From: Tubulanus polymorphus
Taxonomy: Eukaryota > Nemertea > Palaeonemertea > Tubulaniformes > Tubulanidae
NCBI RefSeq assembly: GCF_964204645.1
Contig: NC_134029.1
Span: 24,198,450-24,262,449, forward strand
DNA: 64,000 nucleotides
Reading direction: 5' to 3'
The notes under the pieces: generated by a model
What the model saw: only the letters and a program-made list of their open reading frames with translations
What the model was told of the DNA's origin: nothing
Database searches by the model: none
Position numbers and translations under genes: made by a program
Part shown: piece by piece, positions 11,128-24,500 of the stretch
Layout of the letters: the number at the start of each line of letters is the position of its first letter
Position numbering within the stretch: position 1 is the stretch's first letter

Positions 11128-12567
11128 GTAAAGGTTTCTTTAATGATTTGTACATTTAACGAAATATGTTTTAGTGTGTTGTGAGATAACAAACAAGTTT
11201 GACTTGATCTGGAGTGTAGTATAGTATATATTGTACATGTATTAAAAGTACAGGCATTGTAAATTTTTAGGCATATTTTCTGTATTTCAGTGAATATTGC
11301 AGTCGATTGTAATGAAAAGTTGCCCTGTCAGAATCATGTTATTCTGTAGAATACCGAGAATGATTAAAAGTATTTTAAGATACGCATTTGCTACATTGAC
11401 TACTTTTCAGAAATCGGTTTATTTTCTCAAATGTCTTACACGAATTTTCTTTCAATTTTAAAACTATGTATATTATATGAATTTGAAAAATAAATTGGGA
11501 AATAATTTTCTTAGGTTTTTGTGGTCTTTAGATTTTTCATCTTACCAGTGATTTTTGATTTGCAGCATGTACGGTGTTTGTTAGAATAACACTGTTCATG
11601 TGTGAGATTTTTGACTTACCCCAACATTGAGCTATTCATCTCACAAAAACGCCTACAGACTCTACCAAAATTGTTTTCGCACAGATTTGCGCAATGAGAG
11701 TGTTCCAATTTCCAGTAGGAATAAAATTTATGACACCGGCTCGATCGGAATTTCCAGTGATTAACTGTTTCAGTCCGAGTAGTCGTCCACTTTTAAATCC
11801 TTGTTTTTACTTGCAGTGAGTCGTCCATAATTTAGAACAAAATTTCAATTGAATTTGGATTTCGGTAAATAGTGTTATTTTACTCACTTGCCGCATAGAT
11901 TCGGAGTCGTGTTGACAACGCTTTGAAAGCAACAAGAAGAGAGAAAATGATGACAATAACGACGATTAACTAAACTCAAATTGTGTGAGGATATTTTGTG
12001 AGTAGTAGTTTAGGTGTTTGAATCGTTCAACTTACAATGAAACATTCAAAACTCTTATTAACAATCTCCTGAAACTGACAGTTGACGGTTTGGGTGAGAG
12101 GGAGGGAGGACGTGAGGGGTGCTGCATGCAAACATTCCATCCGCCTCAGTTCTGGCCGTATTCTTTTAATCAAATTATTCAACAACCGTATCTTGGGTTG
12201 ATTCTGTAAGCTGCTTTGTGGTAATCACAATATGGAGTCCTGGGGCCAGGTTGGGATTGTGGAGGTGGTGTTCTCGCATGGACTGAAAAAAAATTTAGAA
12301 TCAGCCGGCATTCTTTCTTTATATCTCGGACATGGTGGATGCACTCACTACTTTATTATTATTGTTTTAGTAACCCCCAATTCAGTAAAATTCCTTTTGA
12401 GTGAGTGTATAATTATCATCCGTTAATCAAGCCTTAAAGTAACTGGCACTGGGTAACCCTGTAAGAGCAGACCGACCACAGACCACGGCTCTATCTCGAT
12501 ATCCCGCTATATTTCAGGTGATATTGTATAATTGTAACTATGAAGCTGATGAGATGATGAAAGTGGA
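9315..12567. other. Transporter 3' UTR and intergenic DNA before CDKL5
   Basis: No supported coding exon. The sequence is AT-rich. A (TA)n microsatellite lies at about 11084-11124. An AATAAA at about 11489-11494 is one possible transporter polyadenylation signal, though it is more than 2 kb from the stop and nearer variants may be used. Non-coding first exons of CDKL5 may lie here but none can be pinned down. Confidence 0.5.
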
Positions 12568-15500
12568 ATGAATAAATATCAGGTTTTAGGAATAGTTGGA
12601 GAGGGTGAGTGGTTTGTCTGGTATTATCTGTCTGTCTATCTGTCTGACCCGTATTTAAAACAATTTGTTTTATTTTAGGGGCCTATGGTGTTGTATTGAG
12701 ATGTCGATTAAAGGTAAGCATTAGATACCACAGGGGCTTGTATCAGAGTTGTAGGTAATGTAAAAACAATAGGTAATCTGTTTATCCAATGTCTATATAG
12801 AATAACATATAGACATTGGATTAACAGATAACCTATTGTTTTTACATTACCTACAACTCTGATACAAGCCCCTGTGTCAAATACCGGACAATCTACGCTA
12901 GAAATTGTTTATTCAAGTAGGTCGTGCTAGGCCAACATTGTCACCTATTTAGCCTAGGCTTGTTGGATCTTATGTAAAATGGTTGTTAAATATTATTTCA
13001 GGAAAGTGGAGCTATGGTCGCTATAAAGAAATTTAAAGATAGTGAAGGTCAGTTTGTGGTTTAGTAAACAAACTATTCAACTATTCAAACATTGTCTATT
13101 TCGAAATGTCAATATTTACAAGTATGTAATATATTGAAACTGAGCACAATTGAATAAACAATAGTTTTACATGAAAGGCTTTTGATAGACACAGACATCA
13201 CACCTGCCTATAAGCTGTCTGATTCATGCTTATAGGCTGTCTGATTCCTGCCTAAAGGCTGTCTGATTCATGCCAATCAGCTCTCTGATTCCTGCCTATA
13301 AGCTCTGATTCCTTCCTATCAGCTGTCTGATTCCTTCTTATAAGCTCTCTGATTCCTGCCTATCAGCTGTCTGATTCCAGCATATAAGCTGTCTCTGTCT
13401 GATTCCTGCATAAAAGCACTCTGATTCCTTCTTATAGGCTGTCTGATTGCTGCCTATCAGCTCTCTCATTGCTGTCTATCAGCAGCTGTCTGATTTACTG
13501 TAGTTAGACGTGATGTATGTGGTTTGTTGTTTGTAGAGAACGATGATGTGCGTCGTACAACTTTACGCGAGTTAAAAATGTTACGTTCGTTGAAACAAGA
13601 AAATATCGTAGAATTGAAAGAAGCATTTCGTCGTAGAGGAAAACTCTATTTAGTCTTCGAATATATCGAAAAGGTAAATGAGAAAATCACCGTTTAAAAG
13701 CTACCTTGAAAAGAGCAGCGAAGAATTCACAAGACCCGTTTCCACGCTTCTGAGTTTAAGTTTTACTCAGAGTTAACTCTAACTCTAACTCACAATTGTA
13801 GAACTCGGTCCTGGAGATTTAACTCAAAATAAAGATAACTTGATTAGTTCACAGACAATTAATTAATTACTCCGTCGAGTCAAATCTAAACTCACAGCTG
13901 TGGAACTGGATCCTGAGTTCAGAGTTAACTCTAACCTCACAACTGTGGAACTGGAACCTGAGTTCACAGTTAACTCTAACTCACAACTGTGAAACTGGAC
14001 CCTGAGTTCACAGTTAACTCTAAATGACAACTGTGAAACTGGATCATGAGTTCACAGTTAACTCTAACTCACAATTGTGGAACTGGATCATGAGTTCACA
14101 GTTAACTCTAACTCACAACTGTGGAACTGGATCCTGAGTTCACAGTTAACTCTAAATGACAACTGTGAAACTGGATCATGAGTTCACAGTTAACTCTAAC
14201 TCACAATTGTGGAACTGGATCCTGAGTTCAGAGTTAACTCTAAATGACAACTGTGGAACTGGATCCTGAGTTCAGAGTTAACTCTAAATGACAACTGTGG
14301 ATTTGGATCCTGAGTTCAGAGTTAACTCTAAATGACAACTGTGGAACTGGATCCTGAGTTCAGAGTTAACTCTGACAACTGTGGAACTGGATCCTGAGTT
14401 CAAAGTTAACTCTAAATGAAAACTGTGGAACTGGATGTTTACACGTATTAAAGCTGTATTGTTTGATATGTATAGAATATGTTAGAAGTATTGGAAGAAG
14501 CTCCTAATGGTGTCGCTGTAGATACAGTACGTAGTTATATTTATCAACTATGCAACGCTATTCACTGGTGTCACAGTAATGAAATTATTCACAGAGGTAA
14601 TTATTATTACTCATATTCTAACTCGAATCTTTCATTAAAAACTGTCTCTCATTATTTTGTGTGTTTCTATCTTTAGATATCAAACCTGAAAATCTACTCA
14701 TCAGTAAAGAAGGAGTTTTGAAACTATGCGATTTTGGTAAGTGTGACACGGTATTTCGTCACTATCACTGCGCACTGCTGCATGATTCATACAAATGAAT
14801 TTATTTTGAACAGGTTTTGCTCGGAATTTAACGACTCCAGGAAGTGCTAATTACACTGATTATGTCGCAACGCGGTGGTACAGAGCTCCGGAATTATTGT
14901 TAGGGTAAGTGTTCAAATGGATACAAGTGTAGTAATCCTTACCTAACTCAGACAAACTGAGACAATTAAGATTGGTCTGAGGTATGCAAAGTCAGTGTCT
15001 GTTTCTCTGAGTTTAAGAAAGAAATCATAAAAATGATTCATTGTTGTCTGTGTTGGCTGTGTCTTGAGTAGGGCAAAGTTTACTGTACAAACTGTGTTAA
15101 GATATTTAGTTATATTAAACTCATTATATATTGATAATAGAGCTCGTTACGGGAAAGCAGTGGATGTCTGGTCTATAGGATGTATCCTAGGTGAATTAAG
15201 TGACGGTCAACCTTTGTTTCCCGGAGAGAGTGAAATAGATCAGTTGTACATCATTCAGAAGATTATCGGTCCCCTTCCTTCTCGCCAGATGGAGCTGTTT
15301 TACAATAATCCGCGATTCTCTGGACTTCGAGTGAGTAACAAACAAATCAATCTTATTTGAATATTTTCAATATTTGAAAATATTGCCACAGTTGAACATT
15401 AGTCATGGCTTTTAACTCAGATACATGTTGGTTAAAAATAACCAGCGGATAAATGTAACCATACTAACAATCACATTTTAATTGCCAACTATCCAATGGT

Positions 15501-18500
15501 TAACTCTTACAAACTTTTGAACAACTACCGCCTGAACCCTGACTCTGATGTTATCTATGGATGAAATCAAGCGAACGTTGTTTTATTGAACTTCTGAGCT
15601 TGTTGTTATTTTCAGTTTCCGACCGTATCTCACCCTGAAACTCTACAGAAACACTACCACACGGTGCTCAATACAACGTTCATTAGTTTCCTACGTAACA
15701 CGTTACACCTCGAGCCGTGCGAACGATTGAGTATCGAACAGTGTTTGAATCATCCGTTGTTTCAAACGCCCGAATATCAACAACATCAACGTAAAACTGT
15801 CAACGAGATCCCGATTAAAATGATCGACTCGCACAGCATGCCTCAGCAGCAGCACAGAGACAAGAAATTATCACAGATAAATAAAACAGTGAAAAATAGA
15901 GAAACGTAAGTTTTGAAATTTCGACGCAGATTGGAAAATATCTAAACCTAGCAGTTTATTAACAGGAAACGCTGAATATCATCACGTGAAGTGAATTCAT
16001 CAAAATGAAAGACTTCGCCCTGAAATTAATCTCTGATTGAGAGGAACATTATTTGACTCAACCTTGCTGCAGGTTGAATCCCTGTAGTTACCAGGGTTTT
16101 AACAGATAGGCACAATCGGCAAATTCTGATTTTCTTCTCTAAAATAAGGGGATTTGAATTTTTGGTCTCTTGTTGTTCTTGCTGATGACGAGTGGCACAA
16201 TGGTTTGGGGAATTCGAGAGAAATTTGGATTCTCTGATCTGTACGAACTATGTTAGTGATACAATGGCTTTCAGTTTGTGTTGATGTTGTAATTATTTGA
16301 TTTTTCAGCGTTGATTCATGTAGAACTCCGTGCCCTCCGGTTGAATCAGATCAACAGATGAATCGTGCTACATTTGACGCCCAATCGGACGATCCAGTCA
16401 TAGCGTCATATCAATCGGGGTTACCTTCACATACTGCTGATAATAACACTGAATCAACTAACTGTGTAAATATAAACAAACTCGCTAAAACTAACACAGA
16501 TACAGACAGCTCAACTATAATTCAGGGAAATATCACTAATCACCATCTACAACAGACGTCTCCGAGAATGAGCGCGACGTCTAATAAACTCATCAAGGGA
16601 CAACAGCATTATCCTCTACAGAAAGGTCTAGCAGCATCCGGACTATCTTCAATTCCGGCCATTAACAATCGCTTGACCGACGGTCAGCAGCAGCAGCAGC
16701 AGCAGAAACCGATCAGTGGACGAGGCGCGAAAGAGAACAATACAAAAAATTCTCACTACGAGAAATTTACCGATCCGAGTTCTTCGAACTATAAAAAACC
16801 GGCGGCAGCTGTAGGGGGAGCCACTGGAGAAACTAAAACTAACGCGGTTAACAAAAAATTCGTCAAGACTGACGTAAGTTATTCAAAACTTCAGGATCTC
16901 GCGTCCATGAATAAATTACTCATCTCTGGCTCGGAGAGGAATAAAGTAGTCGCCGCGGGCGCAGAGATTATTCATAAAACTGATTCAAAAATCAAAAAGT
17001 TTCCGGGAATCGAAACTGCTGCGAAAAAAGACAAAGACAGTGATAATAATCAAGATAATAAAAATGCTAGTGACGGTGAGAATGTGATGAATAATAATAG
17101 CAAAAAGTCTCTGATGAAGTTGACTTCCAATCATACAGATTGGAGGCAGAAAGATCTTCGCAGTCATCTGAATAAAGTTACCGAAAATCCGGATTTAAAA
17201 GTCTTAGAAACAGCGGCGAATAGTGAAATCAGCGCGAGTAGTAATAATAAATACAATCGATTCCTGAAATCACATCATTTAACACCAGAGGGCACTGATA
17301 CCACCGCGCCGGACCACGGCTCATCCGTGAAAAACAACGAATCGGAATCAAAAGCGAAGAAGAAATTTCTGAAAAGTTGCGAATCGGAAGATTCGCTTGA
17401 AACTAAAACTAGTCAAACTAACAACGCAGTCCGAATTCACGAAAATAACTTACCAGCAAACGCATTCCGTACTCACGAAAATAACTTATCATCGAATAAT
17501 CCGGCTAGTAGATTACGTAGTTATACGTCGATGGATCATCATTTTCCCGTTTATAGTAAGAAAGACGGTAAAAAACACCACCAGGGTGGCGTTAAATACA
17601 ACATGTTTAAAGACTCGCCGATAATCAGTCCGCGTGTGAATTCGCCGGACTGGATTCCGGCAGACGCTGCCGGCAAATTCATGAAGAAATATACGAATAA
17701 CGCAGCAGGTAAACTGAAATCAGTTTCCACGGGGAGAGACGACACTGAATCTAATAACAACGGCACGTATTCAATCAGTTTCTCTATGAAACATCAAACT
17801 GATGATTGGAGAACTAAGGTAAATAGTAATACATCCGTAATACATTACAGTAATACCTGGGGGTTTTACTAGTAATACAGAGGAAGGGGTTCTGCTGCTA
17901 ATCACCATCACAGTCCTCTGTACATCAATTCTAATGAATGATCTATGTTTCATGTTCCAGCCATTACCTGTCACAAAGAAAGATTCCAAAATCTTAGCCA
18001 AACATAATTTAGGTAAGTTTCAATATCTATTGAAAGATGAATACATACCTGAAAAGAAATTAGTGGTGCCATTTTGAAGTAGGTCGTCGTTTAACAAGTT
18101 GAGACGTGTTTTGTTTACAGATGTCGGACCTTTGTATAATGAAAACAATTCGGCTAGAATTGTGATTGGTGCAGATCGTAGGCGTGGTCCGGAGACTGGT
18201 GGTGATTGGATGATTGCGGGTAAACGCAAGAAAAAACAAAAACAGGTAAGAACTGTTTAAACACAGGATTCTGTGTGTGAGATGAATTTAAACAGAAGGA
18301 AAAGTTTTTCACTGATTTATTCGTTTCATTTCCTAGAAAGCCTCGGATAATGGCAGTAACAGTAGCAGTAATCAACTGGTTCCTCTGCGTAGTATCACGC
18401 CAGCTCCTACTGATCTTCAAGATGATAACCCAGCATCACGAGCTGCTGCTGCTGCTGCTGCTACTGCTGATACTATACAACATGATAGAACTGAACCTTC

Positions 18501-19718
18501 TGTTGGTGCCTTACCCAAAAAACAGATTGATAAGGTATGGTTCCATGTGGGTAGAAATTGACCGATACTGTGTATAGCTGTCAGTTATTGTGAATCAACT
18601 CGACTTCATGATCCGGTTCAACAGTTCTCTTGGAATTCAGACATCGACTCATTTTAACTCTAGGGGTCAAATTCAACTCAGAACTGTGGAACTTGATTCT
18701 AATTACTATTCACTGTATGGGACCCTGAAGTGTCGGAGTAACCCCCAGGTGAGGGGGTGGCTGATATGTATTTCTAATCTAATTGTAGTCTCTGTCTGTC
18801 TGTCTCGTATAGTCTGTGAGACCAGTGTTCAGTAGTAGTCAGCAGGTCTCTTCTCTGTTTCTCTTTAACCTCTAGTCTTTCTCTCTATCTCTCTAAATAT
18901 TAAAAAAAACAATTAAACTCTTGTTCTATAGGCCGTGTATATGTTAGATATTTTGCCGTAGTGAGTGTTTGGGGCTGTTTTATGAAATACAACTTGTATT
19001 TAACTATATAGCATTCTAAACATAGGATAACCAATTTCACCTTAAAATCAAATAGTTATAACCCTGCATGTATTTAAATGAGCACCGTATTCTAGAAATA
19101 CCTCACCGTTCCCTAGTAATGCATGCTTTTCTCATATATCTAGCTTTCAGGAATTATAACAATTCATTATTTAATGAAATCACTATAAAAACTGTGATGG
19201 TGAGTGACAACTGACTGTGAAAATGTTGAGTGTGGGTTTTTGCTATCTGTTCTCGGCATCATTTCAAGTTTCAGCACAAATAGTTCGAATTCCTGGATTT
19301 GTCGATTAATTATTTGACCCTTATAACAGTAAGAATCAGTTAAATTTCAATATTTGAATCTTAAGAGTCAAATATGTATCGAGGGCTGAGTTGAACACAA
19401 CTGGATGATGTGTATGTGTATTGACTTGTAGAACATTCACATCTCCTCAGATCAATCACTGACTGCGATGATGCACTCTGTTTGTTTTCGTTATTTTTTT
19501 TTGGTTTTTGATTGATTTTTTACTTCACGAATTGCAGCTTGTCTAAAATAATGAGTGAAAATGCTTTAACGTACAATAGTTTGGCTTTACAGGGAACACG
19601 GCTTCACTTACTGCCTAAACCGTCATTACTTCACACTGTACACGCAACAGCGGCGCCACCTACCACAGCAGATGGCTACCACAGCAGATCGGATAAATCT
19701 ACGAAAACTGGTCTTTGA
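12568..19718 (+). CDS. CDKL5: Cyclin-dependent kinase-like 5 serine/threonine kinase
   Basis: Fifteen phase-consistent exons: 12568-12604, 12679-12713, 13002-13047, 13537-13673, 14476-14596, 14677-14736, 14814-14904, 15141-15330, 15616-15905, 16309-17818, 17961-18012, 18121-18245, 18337-18534, 18932-18960, 19538-19718 (TGA). This predicts about 1033 aa, like vertebrate CDKL5. The kinase domain shows GEGAYGVV (11-18), catalytic K33 in VAIKK, HRDIKPEN (124-131), DFG (144-146) and activation loop TDY (160-162) before [28 protein letters not shown] and LNHPLFQT are diagnostic of CDKL5 among CDKL kinases. The long tail is low-complexity (Ser/Asn/Lys, a Gln run, an Ala run in exon 13). In vertebrates the kinase phosphorylates microtubule-associated proteins in neurons and cilia. 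The start at 12568 (MNKYQVLG) aligns with human MNKFEILG. Some tail splice choices are less certain than the kinase exons. Confidence 0.93.
12729..12876. mobile_element. Near-perfect 148-bp palindromic foldback element in CDKL5 intron 2
   Basis: The arms run CACAGGGGCTTGTATC inward from both ends for about 70 bases with only two visible mismatches, around a short AT-rich loop. It sits between kinase exons 2 and 3. There is no coding capacity, which is typical of a recently inserted MITE or foldback element. No clear target duplication could be identified. Confidence 0.75.
13205..13497. repeat. About 22-bp degenerate minisatellite in CDKL5 intron 3
   Basis: Roughly 12-13 degenerate copies of a unit like GCTGTCTGATTCCTGCCTAT lie here, ending about 40 bases before exon 4 (13537). 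Confidence 0.8.
13760..14437. repeat. 44-bp minisatellite in CDKL5 intron 4
   Basis: About 12 regular copies plus degenerate ones at the left. Each unit contains AACTGTGGAACTGGATCCTG followed by a GTTAACTCTAA segment. The same sequence occurs elsewhere in the window as the inverted ends of short dispersed elements (for example 36039-36134 and 41136-41233), so the array looks like a tandem expansion of such an element. Confidence 0.85.
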
Positions 19719-20402
19719 CATTATAATAATCAGTGACTGAACCTCACTTGCCACTGTCTGTCTCTCATTCACTCGCTAAGCTGTTGAGAGTGATTTCACA
19801 GTCTTCAGCATTTTCTATTTAAGTCTGATGTAACCGGGTCATTGATGAAGTACATATGGTGGGATGGGGGCGCTAGGTGTGGGATGGGGGCGCTAGGGGT
19901 GGGATGGGGGCGCTAGGGGTGGGTTGGGTAGCAAACTGGCCATTTGTGCATAATGCTTAGAATTAATACTTAATGAACTTCCCTACTGGTACCGGTATAT
20001 ACCAGTTCATGCCGGTATGAACTGGAGTGCTAGGGCAACTATTCATACCAGTTCTTGCCAGTATATACGCGTTTTTACCAGTATATACAAGTCCATGCTG
20101 GTATATACCGGATCGTACCGGTTTGCACCGGTATATGCCAGTCCACGCTGGTCGTTTATACCAGTATATTGGTTGTGATGTGTTCTGCCCTGATATCCTC
20201 ACAGTCAGTTCTACAGTTCACTTATGTAAGAAACTAAAGCGAATTAACAGAACTGTGGAACTGGCTCCAGGATTACATTTATACGCATTATATGTAGAAT
20301 TCTTGTATATGTTAAATGAATTGTTAGTAACTTTAAGTTTTAGTTCTTCAAACTTTGAGATTCTGTTATATTTACGAATATGAAATGAATTGAAAAATAC
20401 TC
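19719..20402. other. Region downstream of CDKL5 with two short repeat blocks
   Basis: The CDKL5 3' UTR probably starts here. A 20-bp GC-rich repeat (GGGATGGGGGCGCTAGGGGT) is present three times at 19861-19920. A degenerate 17-18-bp repeat around TATACCAGT and CCGGTATATACC fills 19981-20172. No gene is recognised, and no convincing AATAAA lies close to the stop. Confidence 0.6.
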
Positions 20403-20412
20403 AATAATTTAA

Positions 20413-20580
20413 CCCCTGTGAAGCTGGCTAACGGTTCCCAGTTCCTTATTCGGCTCCCGGTTCAAAAGCATTTTGAATCGGGAGCCGGTTCCCGGTTCCC
20501 GATTCGGCTCCCGATTCAAAATGTTTTTGAATCGGGAGCCGAATAAGGAACCGGGAACCGGGAGCCAGCTTCACAGGGGT
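20413..20580. mobile_element. 168-bp foldback element with 10-bp target duplication
   Basis: The left end CCCCTGTGAAGCTGG is mirrored by the right end CCAGCTTCACAGGGG. The arms of about 75 bp are built from repeats of CGGTTCCCGATTCGGCTCCC. AATAATTTAA occurs directly at 20403-20412 and again at 20581-20590, consistent with a 10-bp target-site duplication. It is non-autonomous, with no coding sequence. Confidence 0.75.
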
Positions 20581-20590
20581 AATAATTTAA

Positions 20591-21475
20591 CGATACATGA
20601 CATCAGAATTAGGGAAGTTCTGTTTATACATGTGTACCTATTAGATTAAATGAATCACTTCAAAGTGTCGAATTCAACTGATGATTTCGTCTACACAACA
20701 TATACCATAAATATCCAAAGGAAAAACAATTTGCTATTTCAAAATGATTTTGTTTACTAATTCTATGCAATTCAGCTATAAAACGGTTGAGGGCCGGTCC
20801 ACTTGTCTTCTGTCTTTAGGTTGTAAGATTTGCTAATTCAACCATGGACTCAACGTTTTAAAGTTCACGATTATAAACTAAGATGATCTAGGACGGGTTC
20901 TAAATCTAAGTCTTGAGGGTGTACTGGGGCAAAGATTTGGGCTATTCATGTCAATCTATAAGTCAAGGGGTAGATTTCCTCGCTAGTCTCCAGGGCCAGG
21001 GGGTTAATTATAGTTGTTTAGATGTTATATATATGACTGTAAAATTCCGTCCCTATTTGAATGATGATATATTTAATATTTGTTACGTAGTATGTTGTTG
21101 TTTTTAATCAGTATTCTCTTACAAATAGGACGATTCAAAATATTGCCAAAATATTGCGGCGAGGGTTAGAATAGAGTAGATCCGTTAATTCATTCTGTAT
21201 ATGACACCTGTTGAAACTTTGTACCTAATTTGTTGTATGTTTCAGGGCAAATCCTTTTAAGTATTGTCAAATTTTATACATACATATTATATTGTATATG
21301 ATCACTGATATTTTGTCACCCAAACTCATTTTTATTTGTTTTGGGAATTATATATTCAGATATAAACTGCATATAATGAATTATTATATATTGATTGAGA
21401 AATTACTATCTCTATTAAAGGGTTATAAATTCATATTGAATTCTGTTGAAATTGTTATTTTCTGTTCATCCTCAG
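20591..21475. other. Intergenic DNA before the 42-bp array
   Basis: AT-rich, with no supportable exon, RNA or mobile element. A plausible splice acceptor (TCATCCTCAG, ending at 21475) lies at its right edge, immediately before the repeat array. Confidence 0.4.
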
Positions 21476-21501
21476 CTTCGGCGTTGATCAATTGCTCTCT
21501 G

Positions 21502-24500
21502 AATTTCAGTGAACTAATCGATACAGCACCCCCTAGAGGAATATCATTGAACTACGCTATCAATACAGCACCCCCTACAGGAATATCAGTGAACTACACC
21601 ATCAGTACAGCGGCCCCCTACAGGAATATCAATATCCTACAACTTAAATACAGCACCCCCTAGAGGAATATCAGTGAAACCCTATCGATAGCACCCCCTA
21701 GACGTATTTCAGTGAACTACACTATCAATACAGCACCCCCTAGAGGAATATCATTAAACTACACTATCAATACAGCACCCCCTAGAGGTATTTCAGTGAA
21801 CTACACCATCAGTACATCACCCCCTAGAGGAATATCAGTGAACTACACTATCAATACAACACCCCCTAGAGGTATTTCAGTGAACTACACTATCAATACA
21901 ACACCCCCTAGAGGTATTTCATTGAACTACACTATCAATACAGCACCCCCTAGAGGAATATCATTGAACTACACTATCAATACAGCACCCCCTAGAGGTA
22001 TTTCAGTGAACTACACCATCAGTACATCACCCCCTAGAGGAATATCAGTGAACTACACTATCAATACAGAACCACCTAGAGGAATATCAGTGAACTACAC
22101 AATCAATACAGCACCCCCTAGAGGTATTTCAGTGAACTACACTATCAATACAACACCCCCTAGAGGTATTTCAGTGAACTACACTATCAATACAGCACCC
22201 CCTAGAGGTATTTCAGTGAACTACACTATCAATACAACACCACCTAGAGGAATATCAGTGAAACACTATCGATAGCACCCCCTAGAGGTATTTCGGTGAA
22301 CTACACTATCAATACAGCACCCCCTAGAGGAATATCAGTGAACTACACTATCAATACAGCACCCCCTAGAGGTATTTCAGTGAATGACACTATCATACAG
22401 CACCCCCTAGAGGAATATCAGTGAACTACACTATCAATACAGAACCACCTAGAGGAATATCAGTGAACTACACTATCAATACAGCACCCCCTAGAGGTAT
22501 TTCAGTGAATGACAATATCATACAGCATCCCCTAGAGGAATATCAGTGTACTACACTATCAATACAGCACCCCCTAGAGGTATTTCAGTGAACTACACTA
22601 TCAATACAGCACCCCCTAGAGGTATTTCGGTGAACTACACCATCAATACAGCACCCCCTAGAGGAATATCAGTGAACTAAACTATCAATACAGCACCCCC
22701 TAGAGGTATTTCGGTGAACTACACCATCAGTACACCACCCCCTAGAGGAATATCAGTGAACTACACTATCAATACAGCACCCCCTAGAGGTATTTCAGTG
22801 ATTTACACCATCAGTACATCACCCCCTAGAGGAATATCAGTGAACTACACTATCAATACAGAACCACCTAGAGGAATATCAGTGAACTACACAATCAATA
22901 CAGCACCCCCTAGAGGTATTTCAGTGAACTACACTATCAATACAATACCCCCTAGAGGTATTTCAGTGAACTACACTATCAATACAGCACCCCCTAGATG
23001 AATATCAGTGAACTACACTATCAATACAACACCCCCTAGAGGTATTTCAGTGAACTACACTATCAATACAACACCCCCTAGAGGTATTTCAGTGAACTAC
23101 ACTATCAATACAGCACCCCCTAGAGGAATATCAGTGAACTACACTATCAATACAGAACCACCTAGAGGAATATCAGTGAACTACACTATTAATGCAGCAC
23201 CCCCTAGAGGAATATCATTGAACTACACTATCAATACAGAACCCCCTAGAGGAATATCAGTGAAACACTATCAATGGCACCCCCTAGAGGTATTTCAGTG
23301 AACTACACCATCAATACAGCACCCCCTAGAGGAATATCAGTGAACTACACAATCAATACAGCACCCCCTAGAGGTATTTCAGTGAACTACACTATCAATA
23401 CAACACCCCCTAGAGGTATTTCAGTGAACTACACCATTAATACAGCACCCCCTAGAGGAATATCAGTGAACTACACAATCAATACAGCACCCCCTAGAGG
23501 TATTTCAGTGAACTACACCATCAGTACATCACCCCCTAGAGGAATATCAGTGAACTACACTATCAACACAGAACCACCTAGAGGAATATCAGTGAACTAC
23601 ACAATCAATACAGCACCCCCTAGAGGTATTTCAGTGAACTACACTATCAATACAACACCCCCTAGAGGTATTTCAGTGAACTACACTATCAATACAGCAC
23701 CCCCTAGATGAATATCAGTGAACTACACTATCAATACAACACCCCCTAGAGGTATTTCAGTGAACTACACTATCGACACATCCCCTAGAGGAATATCAGT
23801 GAACTACACTATCAATACAGCACCCCCTAGAGGTATTTCAGTGAACTACACTATCAATACAACACCCCCTAGAGGTATTTCAGTGAACTACACTATCAAT
23901 ACAGCACCCCCTAGAGGAATATCATTGAACTACACTATCAATACAGAACCACCTAGAGGAATATCAGTGAAACACTATCAATGGCACCCCCTAGAGGTAT
24001 TTCAGTGAACTACACCATTAATACAGCACCCCCTAGAGGAATATCAGTGAACTACACTATCAATACAGAACCACCTAGAGGAATATCAGTGAAACACTAT
24101 CGATAGCACCCCCTAGAGGTATTTCGGTGAACTACACTATCAATACAGCACCCCCTAGAGGAATATCAGTTAACTACACTATCAATACAGCACCCCCTAG
24201 AGGAATATCAGTGAAACACTATCGATAGCACCCCCTAGAGGTATTTCGGTGAACTACACCATCAATACAGCACCCCCTAGAGGAATATCAGTGAACTACA
24301 CTATCAATTGAGAACCACCTAGAGGAATATCAGTGAACTACACTATCAATACAGAACCACCTAGAGGAATATCAATGAACTACACTATCAACACAGCACC
24401 CCCTAGAGGAATATCAGTGAACTACACTATCAATACAGAACCACCTAGAGGAATATCAGTGAACTACACTATCAACACAGCACCCCCTAGAGGAATATCA

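Noticed and set aside
17397-18420. Several alternative-frame open stretches inside CDKL5 exons 10-13
   Set aside because: They are shadows of the phase-consistent CDKL5 frame, whose exon joins all agree and whose start aligns with the kinase.
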